From assembly GCA_964443225.1 (NCBI GenBank), contig CAYUCC010000011.1, positions 1 to 64,000 of the forward strand: a stretch of 64,000 nucleotides of DNA, in the 5' to 3' direction. A program made the translations under genes and the position numbers. Below are positions 57,773-64,000 of this stretch, one piece after another (positions within the stretch are counted from its first letter, which is position 1; every line of letters starts with the position of its first letter). The notes under the pieces were generated by a model. That model ran no database searches and was not told where the DNA came from. It was given only the letters and a program-made list of their open reading frames with translations. The DNA comes from SSC4 sp964443225 (lineage in GTDB: Bacteria; Chloroflexota; Anaerolineae; SSC4; Amarolineaceae).

Positions 57773-59020
57773 ATGAGCAAACTCCTCACCATCGGCTGGA
57801 AAGACCTTCGACTGATGTTCCGCGACCGGGCGGCGCTGATCTTGATGCTGGCGGCACCGTTTGCGCTGACCCTGGGCATGGGCGCGATCACCGGCGCGTT
57901 TTCGAGCGGCGGCAGCAGCATCACCAAACTGCCCGTCATCGTCATCAACCAGGACGGCAGCCAGTTGGGCGACGCGCTGGAGCAGCTTCTCACCTCCACC
58001 GAGCTAAACGACCTGCTCGCCGCCCGGTTAGAAACCGGCGAGGCCGCAGCCCGCCGCGCGGTCGAGGACGATCAGGTGGTGGCCGCCGTAATCATCCCGG
58101 CCGGCTTCACCGACAGCATTATCCCGGCCGAGGGCAGCAGCGCCCCGGCTGCCGCCGTTGCCATCGAGGTCTACAAGAACCCCGGTCGGCCCATCAGCGC
58201 CGGCGTGGTCGAGTCCATCGTCCAGGGTTTCCTGGGCCGGGTCGAGGCCGGCCGCGTCGGTGGACAGGTGGCCATCGAGCAGTTGCTGGCCAACGGCCTG
58301 GCGGCGCCGCAGGACGTCCCCCGCCTGGCGCAGCAGATCGGCCAGGAACAGGCCAGTCTGGCCGCCGCGCCGCTGATCCGCGTACAGCGCACCGACGCAG
58401 CCGCCAGCCAGACGCAGATGTTCAACCCGCTGCTGCTGCTGGCGCCAGGCATGGCGCTCGTCTTCCTGATGTTCACCGTCAGCCTGGGCAGCCGCAGCAT
58501 TCTGATTGAGCGCCGCGACGGCACGCTGGCGCGCATGTTGAGCACCGCCACCGCCGGCGGCCCGATTCTGGTGGGCAAAATCACCGGCATCTACCTGGTG
58601 GGCGCGGCCCAGATGTTCATCCTGATCCTGGCCAGCGCGCTGCTGTTCCGGCTCAGCTGGGGCGATCCGCTGGGCGTCATCGCCCTGGTGCTGGCGGCGG
58701 TGGTCGGCGCGGCTGGCTGGGGCTTGCTGCTGGCGGCTGTCGCCAAAACGCCCAACCAGGTGGCCAACATGGGCATGGCCATGATGCTGCTGTTTGGCAT
58801 CCTGGGCGGCAGCTTCTTCGGCGGCACGCTGACCGGCGCGCTGGGCGCGCTGGGCAAGATCACGCCCAACGCATGGGCCATGGATGGCTTCACGACCCTG
58901 GCCAGGGGCGGCGATTTGGCCGACATTGCGCCGGACATTGTGGCGCTGCTCGTCATGGGCGCCGTGCTGCTGGGCATCTCCGTGGTACTGTTTGGGCGCA
59001 AGGGCTTTTTGCAGAGGTGA
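57773..59020 (+). CDS. ABC-2 type permease 1 of module 2
   Basis: A 415-residue membrane protein with an N-terminal helix (AALILMLAAPFALTLGMGAITG), a periplasmic domain (LPVIVINQDGSQLGDALEQLL) and five to six C-terminal helices (LLLLAPGMALVFLMFTVSLGSRSILIERRDGTLARMLSTATAGGPILVGK). The pattern fits the DrrB/YhgE-type ABC-2 permeases. It starts eleven bases after the ATPase stop with a GGAG site, and ends five bases before the second permease. Its homologue follows, so the pore is probably a heterodimer. Confidence 0.86.
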   Translation: MSKLLTIGWKDLRLMFRDRAALILMLAAPFALTLGMGAITGAFSSGGSSITKLPVIVINQDGSQLGDALEQLLTSTELNDLLAARLETGEAAARRAVEDDQVVAAVIIPAGFTDSIIPAEGSSAPAAAVAIEVYKNPGRPISAGVVESIVQGFLGRVEAGRVGGQVAIEQLLANGLAAPQDVPRLAQQIGQEQASLAAAPLIRVQRTDAAASQTQMFNPLLLLAPGMALVFLMFTVSLGSRSILIERRDGTLARMLSTATAGGPILVGKITGIYLVGAAQMFILILASALLFRLSWGDPLGVIALVLAAVVGAAGWGLLLAAVAKTPNQVANMGMAMMLLFGILGGSFFGGTLTGALGALGKITPNAWAMDGFTTLARGGDLADIAPDIVALLVMGAVLLGISVVLFGRKGFLQR

Positions 59021-59025
59021 TCATC

Positions 59026-60225
59026 ATGCGCAGACTATTGGGCATTGCCTGGAAAGACCTGTTGATTCGTTTTGCCAGCCCTACGGAGCTGCTGTTCTTC
59101 ATCGTCTTGCCGGTGATCTTTGCGTTCATCGTCTCCGGCTTCGCCACCAGCCAGGGCGGCAACGGCGACAACCGCATCGTCATCCTGGTGGTCAACCAGG
59201 ACGCCACGGCGCTGAGCCAGGAACTGGTGCAGACGATGGAAAGCTCCAAGAGTATCCGGCCCGAGGTGCTGGACGCGGCCGAGGCTGCCCAACGCTTCGA
59301 CGACGGCGACGCGCCCGCCCTGCTCACCATCCCGGCTGGCTTCGAGGCCAGCCTGCGCGCCGGCCAGCCGGTGGACTTGAACCTGCAGCTGGAGCCAAGC
59401 AACGCCAACGGCCTGGCCGCGCAGCAGGCGATCCAGTCGGCGGCAACCCAGGTCAGCCAGGTCCTGTCGGCGGCCGGCGGCAGCGTCGCCGCGGCCGAGC
59501 AGGTCCGCCCCTTCGCCAGCGAGGCCGAACGTGCCCGCTACTTCGATGCCAGCCTGGCGGCCGCCCAGGGACTGTTCGCCCGCACGCCGCAGCGCCTGGC
59601 GGCCGTGGCAGCCGTGCAGAACGAACAGGAGCAGTACAACGGTGCGGTGCAGGGCACGGCCGGCCAGATGTTGGTCTGGGTGTTTATCCCCCTGCTGGGC
59701 ACGGCTGGTTTGATGGCCTACGAGCGGGCTACCGGCACCCTGAAGCGCCTGCTGACCACACCCACCAGCACGGCAACCTATCTGCTGGGGACCGTCACCA
59801 GCCAATACAGCGCCAGCATCGTACAGATGCTGCTGTTGGTCGGGTTCGGCGCATTGGTGATGAACATCGTCTGGGGCCCACCGCTGGCAGTGATGGCGGT
59901 GCTGCTGGCCTTCGGCCTGTCGTCAGTGGCGATGGGCGTCATGCTGGGCGCGTTCGTCAAGACCGAGAGCCAGGCCAGCGGGCTGAGCATTATGTTGGGC
60001 ATGACCCTCGGCCTGCTCAGCGGCTGTCTCTGGCCGCTGGAGCTGTTTCCGCCCGCCATGCAGACGGCCGCACACATCCTGCCCATGACCTGGGCCATGC
60101 AGGCGCTGACCGACCTGGCGGTGCGGGGCGGTGACCTCGACGGCATCCTGCCGGCCATCGGCTACATGCTGGCCTCGGCCGTGGTGTTCTTTATCGTCGG
60201 CGTGATGCGCTTCCGCTACGAGTAA
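59026..60225 (+). CDS. ABC-2 type permease 2 of module 2
   Basis: A 399-residue permease: LLGIAWKDLLIRFASPTELLFFIVLPVIFAFIVSGF as N-terminal helix, the INQD-like segment IVILVVNQDATALSQEL, and a C-terminal set MLVWVFIPLLGTAGLMAYERATGTLKRLLTTPTS and so on. It is closely related in layout to the previous permease. A GAGGTGATC site overlaps the stop of the previous gene. An imperfect hairpin after its stop probably ends the module. Confidence 0.86.
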   Translation: MRRLLGIAWKDLLIRFASPTELLFFIVLPVIFAFIVSGFATSQGGNGDNRIVILVVNQDATALSQELVQTMESSKSIRPEVLDAAEAAQRFDDGDAPALLTIPAGFEASLRAGQPVDLNLQLEPSNANGLAAQQAIQSAATQVSQVLSAAGGSVAAAEQVRPFASEAERARYFDASLAAAQGLFARTPQRLAAVAAVQNEQEQYNGAVQGTAGQMLVWVFIPLLGTAGLMAYERATGTLKRLLTTPTSTATYLLGTVTSQYSASIVQMLLLVGFGALVMNIVWGPPLAVMAVLLAFGLSSVAMGVMLGAFVKTESQASGLSIMLGMTLGLLSGCLWPLELFPPAMQTAAHILPMTWAMQALTDLAVRGGDLDGILPAIGYMLASAVVFFIVGVMRFRYE

Positions 60226-60241
60226 ACTGGTCGCCTCTGTA

Positions 60242-60265
60242 GGACAATCCGCCGGATTATCGGAC
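60242..60265 (+). terminator. imperfect inverted repeat after ABC module 2
   Basis: GGACAATCC and GGATTATCGGACC flank a GCC loop, 17 bases past the stop of the last permease gene. The pairing is imperfect and no T-run follows. It may be a weak terminator or a dispersed repeat. Confidence 0.4.
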
Positions 60266-60390
60266 CAGCGCCATCTGGCGGAGTGCGTTACGGCGCTGTT
60301 TCCGATTGGTTGTTCTGCATTCGCTGTGACACCGCGCCCGGCCGCCGCGGGCGTGGCACAAGAAGCTGCGCAGTCTCGAAAAGTCGCGCT

Positions 60391-60699
60391 TCAGGCCCCT
60401 GAAGCCAGTAGAATGCGCTTGCCATCCACGACCGCCACGATCTCCAATTCGCCGCCCAGCGCGGCGACGTAGCGGCGCACCGTGGAAATGCGGTGGTCCT
60501 CACGGCGCTCCAACTTGGATAGCTGCGACTGGGTGATCGCAACCCGCTGCGCCATCTCCTCCTGCGTCAGTCCAGCCGCTTCGCGCAGGGCGCGCAGATC
60601 CATTTCCAGTAGTTCCTGCTCCACTGCATTATCGATCTGCTGGAGTTGGTCAGACGAGAACTTCTTCGCTTTGATCTCTTGCCAGGTATGTACAGTCAT
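60391..60699 (-). CDS. HigA-like antitoxin (XRE family)
   Basis: A 102-residue XRE-type regulator. The helix-turn-helix is LREAAGLTQEEMAQRVAITQSQLSKLERRED at about 38-68, preceded by a helix and followed by ISTVRRYVAALGGELEIVAVVDG, as in RelE/HigB-associated antitoxins. It binds and neutralises the toxin encoded upstream and represses the operon. The ATG at 60699 has a GAGGAC site; 34 bases separate it from the toxin stop. The toxin-first order is typical of HigBA. Confidence 0.82.
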   Translation of the reverse strand: MTVHTWQEIKAKKFSSDQLQQIDNAVEQELLEMDLRALREAAGLTQEEMAQRVAITQSQLSKLERREDHRISTVRRYVAALGGELEIVAVVDGKRILLASGA

Positions 60700-60733
60700 G
60701 GTCTCAGTCCTCAGTTCACGAGCCGTGTCAAGC

Positions 60734-61081
60734 TTATGCGCTCGCATTGATATCCCGCAAATACTGTGCCCAGATGGCTTCGACCCTGGGTATCATGCTT
60801 GCGTAGAATCGGCTATCGCCGGTCTTGTCGCCACCCAGCAGCAGCACGGCTTGGCGCAACGGGTCAAACGCGTAGAAGACACGCAGCGGCCTCCCGCCGC
60901 TTTGGATGCGCAATTCACGCAAGGGATACCTCGAAGTTGTGATGGACGAAGAGTAGGGGTACCCGAGCGCCGTTCCTTTGGCCTCTAGGAGGCCGACTAC
61001 ACGGGCGACAGCCTCGCCATCATAATCGTTCAAGGCCAAAAACCATTGCTCGAACTCATCGGTGCCCAGAACCTCGATCAT
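60734..61081 (-). CDS. HigB-like toxin (RelE/ParE superfamily, Gp49-like)
   Basis: A 115-residue toxin with the RelE-type fold pattern: FEQWFLALNDYDGEAVARVVGLLEAKG at the N-terminus, LRELRIQSGGRPLRVFYAFDP, and LLLGGDKTGDSRFYASMIPRVEAIWAQYL. It would cleave mRNA at the ribosome. The basic residues R74/R82 region and the terminal aromatic segment fit HigB. A leaderless promoter (TTGCCA, 17 bases, CATAAT, six bases, ATG) lies in front, with a palindromic operator over the -35 box. The pair lies between an ABC exporter and a DUF2804 gene. Confidence 0.82.
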   Translation of the reverse strand: MIEVLGTDEFEQWFLALNDYDGEAVARVVGLLEAKGTALGYPYSSSITTSRYPLRELRIQSGGRPLRVFYAFDPLRQAVLLLGGDKTGDSRFYASMIPRVEAIWAQYLRDINASA

Positions 61082-61087
61082 GTAGCG

Positions 61088-61120
61088 ATTATGCCACTAA
61101 ATGACTATTTTGGCAAAATA
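61088..61120 (-). promoter_or_regulatory. HigBA promoter and operator-like palindrome
   Basis: On the minus strand, TTGCCA (61116-61111), 17 bases and CATAAT (61093-61088) end six bases before the toxin ATG, so the transcript is probably leaderless. The 15-bp perfect palindrome TATTTTG-G-CAAAATA (61106-61120) covers the -35 box and is the best candidate binding site for the antitoxin. Confidence 0.65.
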
Positions 61121-61148
61121 AGGACGCCGGTCCAGGCATCAGCGCTCC

Positions 61149-61177
61149 TGGACAGATCATCTTATCTGGCGTAGAAT
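61149..61177 (+). promoter_or_regulatory. promoter upstream of the DUF2804 gene
   Basis: TGGACA (61149-61154), a 17-base spacer and TAGAAT (61172-61177) precede the ATG at 61221 by about 43 bases. It is divergent from the HigBA promoter. Confidence 0.55.
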
Positions 61178-61220
61178 GCTGGTATGACCACGCAGGTATC
61201 GAGGAGTTGCCGAGGCAAAC

Positions 61221-62264
61221 ATGACTTCACAACACGAAATCACCACCCGTTCCCCCCTCCTCAGCCCCAACGGGCGGCTGGCACAGGTGGGCTGGGCGCG
61301 GCAGCCGCTGCCGGACTGTAACCTGGAGGCGATCCGTTTTTATCCGACCCTGCTGCGACCGCTCCAACGCTTCCGCGTCAAACGCTGGGACTACTACGGC
61401 GTCACTACGCCAGGCCGTTTCGTCTCGTTCACCCTGGCGGACCTGGGCTACGCCGGCCAGGCGTTCGTCTACACGATCGACTTCGCCAGCGGCCATTATC
61501 ACGAGGAGACGGTCACCATTCCCCTCGGCCGCGGCATCCAGCTGCCGCGCAACAGCACGGAGGGCGAGAGCCGCTACGACAAAGGCAAGCTGCACATCTC
61601 CTTCGGGGCGACCGCCGCCGGCCGCCGTTTGCAGGTGCAGTGGCCCAATTTCGCCGGCCAGCCGTTGGCCGCCGACATTACCCTGCGCCTGGCGCCGGAA
61701 CACGAGTCGACCGTGGTGGTTATCCCCATCGCCAATAACCGCTTCTACTACAACCGCAAGATCAACTGCCTGCCGGCCGAGGGCTGGGTCCAGATAAGCG
61801 ACCAGCGTACGGACGTCCGGCCCGACACCTGCCTGGGCAACCTGGACTGGGGTCGCGGCGTCTGGGAGTACCGCTCTTTTTGGGTCTGGGCCAGCGCGTC
61901 CAGCTTCCTGCCCGACGGCCGTACCGTGGGTCTGAACCTGGGCTTCGGGTTTGGTGATACGTCGGCTGCTACGGAGAACACGCTGACGCTTGCCGGCCGC
62001 ATCCACAAACTGGGCCAGGTGGACTTCACCTACGATCCGGCGGACTACCGGCGGCCCTGGCACATGAACGCGCCCGATGGCCGGCTGGACCTGACATTCA
62101 CCCCGTTCGTCGAGCGCGTGGCGCGGACCAACCTGTTCGTCATCACCAGCGAAGTTCATCAAATGTTCGGCCGCTACACGGGCCAGGTTCTGGCCGACGA
62201 CGGCGAGATCGTCGCGCTGGAGGGTCTCATCGGATTCGCCGAAGAGCACCATGCCAGTTGGTAG
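61221..62264 (+). CDS. DUF2804 family protein
   Basis: A 347-residue DUF2804 protein: SPLLSPNGRLAQVGWARQPLPDCNLEAIRF at the start, RVKRWDYYGVTTPGRFVSFTLADLGYAG, then NRFYYNRKINCLPAEGWVQI and the late motif VGLNLGFGFGDTSAATENTLTLAGRIHKLG. The fold is a beta-rich sandwich; the function is unknown, although tyrosine and tryptophan conservation suggests lipid or sugar binding. It is monocistronic with its own promoter. Length (347) is normal for the family. A GAGGAGTTGCCGAGG stretch provides the ribosome site. Confidence 0.82.
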   Translation: MTSQHEITTRSPLLSPNGRLAQVGWARQPLPDCNLEAIRFYPTLLRPLQRFRVKRWDYYGVTTPGRFVSFTLADLGYAGQAFVYTIDFASGHYHEETVTIPLGRGIQLPRNSTEGESRYDKGKLHISFGATAAGRRLQVQWPNFAGQPLAADITLRLAPEHESTVVVIPIANNRFYYNRKINCLPAEGWVQISDQRTDVRPDTCLGNLDWGRGVWEYRSFWVWASASSFLPDGRTVGLNLGFGFGDTSAATENTLTLAGRIHKLGQVDFTYDPADYRRPWHMNAPDGRLDLTFTPFVERVARTNLFVITSEVHQMFGRYTGQVLADDGEIVALEGLIGFAEEHHASW

Positions 62265-62329
62265 TAGCGTGTGCCGGTGGCAGCTGGGTGTGGTGCAAAA
62301 CCTGGGCGATGGGCTGTTGACTGCGCAGA

Positions 62330-62911
62330 TCAGGGCGCTGATGTGGGGACGCTGAGTGCCGGCTCGATCGTGATCTCGACGGCCTCCATGGCGCGGTACA
62401 CTGTGTTTTCCTGCACGAAGGGCACCCAGTCGAAAGCCAGCGACCAGAGTGCGTCGAAGCTGAGCACACCACAGGCATAGAGCGCCAGCACAATCAGCAC
62501 TCCACGCAGAAAGTCGGACAGCAGCCCCAGGGGATCCGCCACCAGCAGCGCGATAAACGCGAGCGCCAGCACGATACCTACCAATGCACCCACCAGTTGA
62601 CGCAGCGCGTTGCGCACCGCCACTTGACGCTGCACGCGGTTGTTGTCGATCTTTTTGGCACAGTGGCGCTGCACGGCGGCACGCGTGCGCTGTGCCAGGT
62701 CAGGCGAGATTTGTTCAGACGGCAGCTGCACGGTGAGATGGACCTTGCGCGGCAGGCGCGGCCAAAACTGCATCACGCGCATTTGCACGATGTACAGGCC
62801 TGTTTGCCCCAGCACATCGACGGCATGCGTCGAAAAGGGATTGGCCGCTGGTGCGACGAATAACTCCTCGATGCTGTCCAGTTGAACGATGATCTCGGAT
62901 TCTCGTGACAT
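62330..62911 (-). CDS. membrane protein of unknown function, paired with its paralogue (copy A)
   Basis: A 193-residue protein. The N-terminal part is soluble (IIVQLDSIEELFVAPAANPFSTHAVDVLGQTGL, then VHLTVQLPSEQISPDLAQRTRAAVQRHC). Two hydrophobic segments, around 105-130 and 135-160, and a FDWVPFVQENTVYRAMEAVEITIEP tail follow. The upstream gene (62930) has the same plan and motifs: DTIDQLFNAP, NPFS, VDVLGEP, DWVPF and a final I-D-I-D. No family name is known. It may form a hetero-oligomeric membrane complex with its paralogue. GGAAG precedes the ATG, 18 bases from the previous stop. Confidence 0.6.
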   Translation of the reverse strand: MSRESEIIVQLDSIEELFVAPAANPFSTHAVDVLGQTGLYIVQMRVMQFWPRLPRKVHLTVQLPSEQISPDLAQRTRAAVQRHCAKKIDNNRVQRQVAVRNALRQLVGALVGIVLALAFIALLVADPLGLLSDFLRGVLIVLALYACGVLSFDALWSLAFDWVPFVQENTVYRAMEAVEITIEPALSVPTSAP

Positions 62912-62929
62912 GGCTTCCGTCTCGCTGGG

Positions 62930-63496
62930 TCAGGTCTTGGGCCGAATGTCGATGTCGATGTCCTGCAGCCTGCGCAGGATGTTGTTCTCCAGGCGAAATG
63001 GCACCCAGTCGAACAGCAGTTTTTCCATGGGAAGCCAGAGGATCACCCATACAAAAACACTGATGCTGGCCGCGACAATTCCGCGGGCTGTATCCGTGGC
63101 ATCGACGAAGACGCGGTTGAAAAGCAAAACGGCCAGCGCGATGACAACCAGCGCGATGATGGTCACCATGCCCAGCCCGATCAGGTTACGCACACGGGAG
63201 AGGCGAATCTGCAGCCTGTTGTCTTCGATCTTGGCCACGCTGTAGCGCTGCAGCGCTGCCTGGGTGCGCACCTCCAGGCCAGGCGTGATCTCGTCGGGCG
63301 GCAGCTCCAGGATCAACTTCACCCCGTCCCAGTTGCGGATGCGGTGTGCCTGCAGCCGCCGCACCGCGCGCAGGAGCGCCGGCTCGCCCAGCACGTCCAC
63401 CTCCTCGTCGGAGAATGGGTTGACGTCTGGCGCATTAAAAAGCTGATCGATGGTATCGAGGCGGATCACGATGTCTTGGCTGGCCGGTGTGGGCAT
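62930..63496 (-). CDS. membrane protein of unknown function, paralogue (copy B)
   Basis: A 188-residue homologue of the preceding product: IVIRLDTIDQLFNAPDVNPFSDEEVDVLGEP, then VKLILELPPDEITPGLEVRTQAALQRY, two hydrophobic helices near 105-130 and 140-160, and LLFDWVPFRLENNILRRLQDIDIDI. The start at 63496 was chosen because AGAAGGA lies nine bases upstream; an earlier ATG touches that site. The conserved soluble domain resembles no family I recognise. The gene follows a remnant of an antiporter gene by fifteen bases. Both paralogues and the SHOCT-like gene upstream share one strand. Confidence 0.6.
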   Translation of the reverse strand: MPTPASQDIVIRLDTIDQLFNAPDVNPFSDEEVDVLGEPALLRAVRRLQAHRIRNWDGVKLILELPPDEITPGLEVRTQAALQRYSVAKIEDNRLQIRLSRVRNLIGLGMVTIIALVVIALAVLLFNRVFVDATDTARGIVAASISVFVWVILWLPMEKLLFDWVPFRLENNILRRLQDIDIDIRPKT

Positions 63497-63510
63497 GGTG
63501 CGCATTCCTT

Positions 63511-63624
63511 CTACCTGAACAAACGATCTGAACGAGACCTGGCTGGTGACCGGTCCGCGATTTTGCCGAGCAATACACTGATCAGCAGCAGGGCCGAGGC
63601 AATAACAATCAGGTATTCATACAC
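63511..63624 (-). pseudogene. N-terminal stump of a second K+/H+ antiporter gene
   Basis: Starting at GTG (63624), 25 codons read Y-E-Y-L-I-V-I-A-S-A-L-L-L-I-S-V-L-L-G-K-I-A-D-R, matching residues 2-25 of the 51312-52781 antiporter (MNEYLLVIASILLLVSVLFSKISDR) at most positions. After the D-R the sequence departs from the family into S-P-A-R and ends at a stop twelve codons later. The gene was therefore truncated right after its first transmembrane helix. It touches the stop of the 63625 gene. Confidence 0.7.
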
Positions 63625-63993
63625 TCAATGAAGTACCCGGTCCGCCTTCGAACCAGACGCATCGAAACCGTGATCGACGGCAATGGTGGTTCGCATTTCG
63701 TGGAACTCGGCGTCGCTGATGAACCCCTGCCTGAGCAGCCACTGCAGTTTGCGAAACTCACTGTCCGGATCGTTGCCCGGCTCGTACACAAAATAGGTCG
63801 TGCGGACATAATTCCGCTGGACATCGTACATGAGGGTCAGGAAACGTTCGAAATCCGCCTGGTTTGGTTTGTCACGCAGGAAATAGAGCGCCTGCTCGTT
63901 GGTCAGGTCGATCAGGGTATACCGGCGGCGGCGTGCAGCATGAAACCCCAAAAAGATCAGGGATGCAACCAGCCACAGGGGCGTCCAGCGCAT
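63625..63993 (-). CDS. membrane-anchored protein with SHOCT-like C-terminus
   Basis: A 122-residue protein that begins with a signal-anchor (PLWLVASLIFLGFHAARRRRYTL) and has a soluble part with EQALYFLRDKPNQADFERFLTLMYDV. It ends near FRKLQWLLRQGFISDAEFHEMR, an oligomerising short helix pair like the SHOCT domain. The start lies seven bases from the window edge and could be further upstream, so the N-terminus is uncertain. The stop is directly followed by the antiporter stump. It has no recognisable enzyme motif. Confidence 0.55.
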   Translation of the reverse strand: MRWTPLWLVASLIFLGFHAARRRRYTLIDLTNEQALYFLRDKPNQADFERFLTLMYDVQRNYVRTTYFVYEPGNDPDSEFRKLQWLLRQGFISDAEFHEMRTTIAVDHGFDASGSKADRVLH

Positions 63994-64000
63994 GAGCGTT

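Noticed and set aside
1..64000. rRNA, tRNA or transposase genes
   Set aside because: No cloverleaf with a GGTTC-A-A-CC arm, no rRNA signatures and no DDE transposase or integrase motifs were found in any frame inspected.

Overview
The window is GC-rich, densely packed bacterial DNA. Its gene content points to a Chloroflexota-type genome, probably Anaerolineae or Caldilineales-like. The signs are large MalT-like LuxR regulators, a deazaflavin-type nitroreductase family, a remnant of a WD40-repeat protein, CCAAAAT heptamer repeats and several zinc-free MDR oxidoreductases. This assignment is inferred from gene content only. No rRNA, tRNA or CRISPR array was recognised.

1-19.4 kb is an accessory redox and regulator region. 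It holds two DUF385 nitroreductase-like paralogues, a Bcr/CflA-type efflux pump, a terpenoid-cyclase-fold protein, an MBL hydrolase and four MDR oxidoreductases. Two 0.9-kresidue MalT-like regulators have apparently leaderless promoters and are followed by paralogues of an ~85-residue protein of unknown function, giving two diverged copies of one cassette. Gene remnants are frequent here (GyrI-like, dienelactone hydrolase, WD40 tail, ABC1-kinase tail).

19.4-31 kb is a co-directional sugar-oxidation cluster: a lipocalin-like protein, a fungal-type GH15 glucoamylase, two GMC flavoproteins each with a sorbitol-dehydrogenase-type small subunit, a ferritin-like protein of the iminophenyl-pyruvate dimer synthase family, an IolE-like inosose dehydratase, a second TIM-barrel protein and a DyP peroxidase, closed by a strong hairpin. 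No Tat signal, cytochrome or IolG is seen. It may be a flavin-driven keto-sugar or cyclitol pathway and is one of the two best candidates for something undescribed. From 34.2 to 31 kb, on the other strand, an isoprenylcysteine-methyltransferase-like protein, an S-adenosylhomocysteinase-like protein, a P-loop protein and a toxin-antitoxin-like pair form a tight operon.

34.5-40.5 kb holds a beta-rich lipoprotein, a serine-hydrolase pseudogene, a VOC protein, two structural proteins and an alpha/beta hydrolase. 40.8-51.2 kb is an overlapping cassette of DUF499 ATPase, DUF3780, two small proteins, DUF1156 methyltransferase and PLD-SNF2 helicase. It is a helicase-methylase-ATPase (Hma-like) defence system whose methyltransferase carries a distinctly lower-GC central segment. 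51.3-60.2 kb carries a K+/H+ antiporter and two ABC-2 exporter modules. The second module is driven by a promoter-leader nearly identical to the one in front of the defence cassette. 60.4-64 kb has a HigBA pair with an operator-like palindrome, a DUF2804 protein and a run of small membrane proteins that contains the N-terminal stump of a second antiporter gene.
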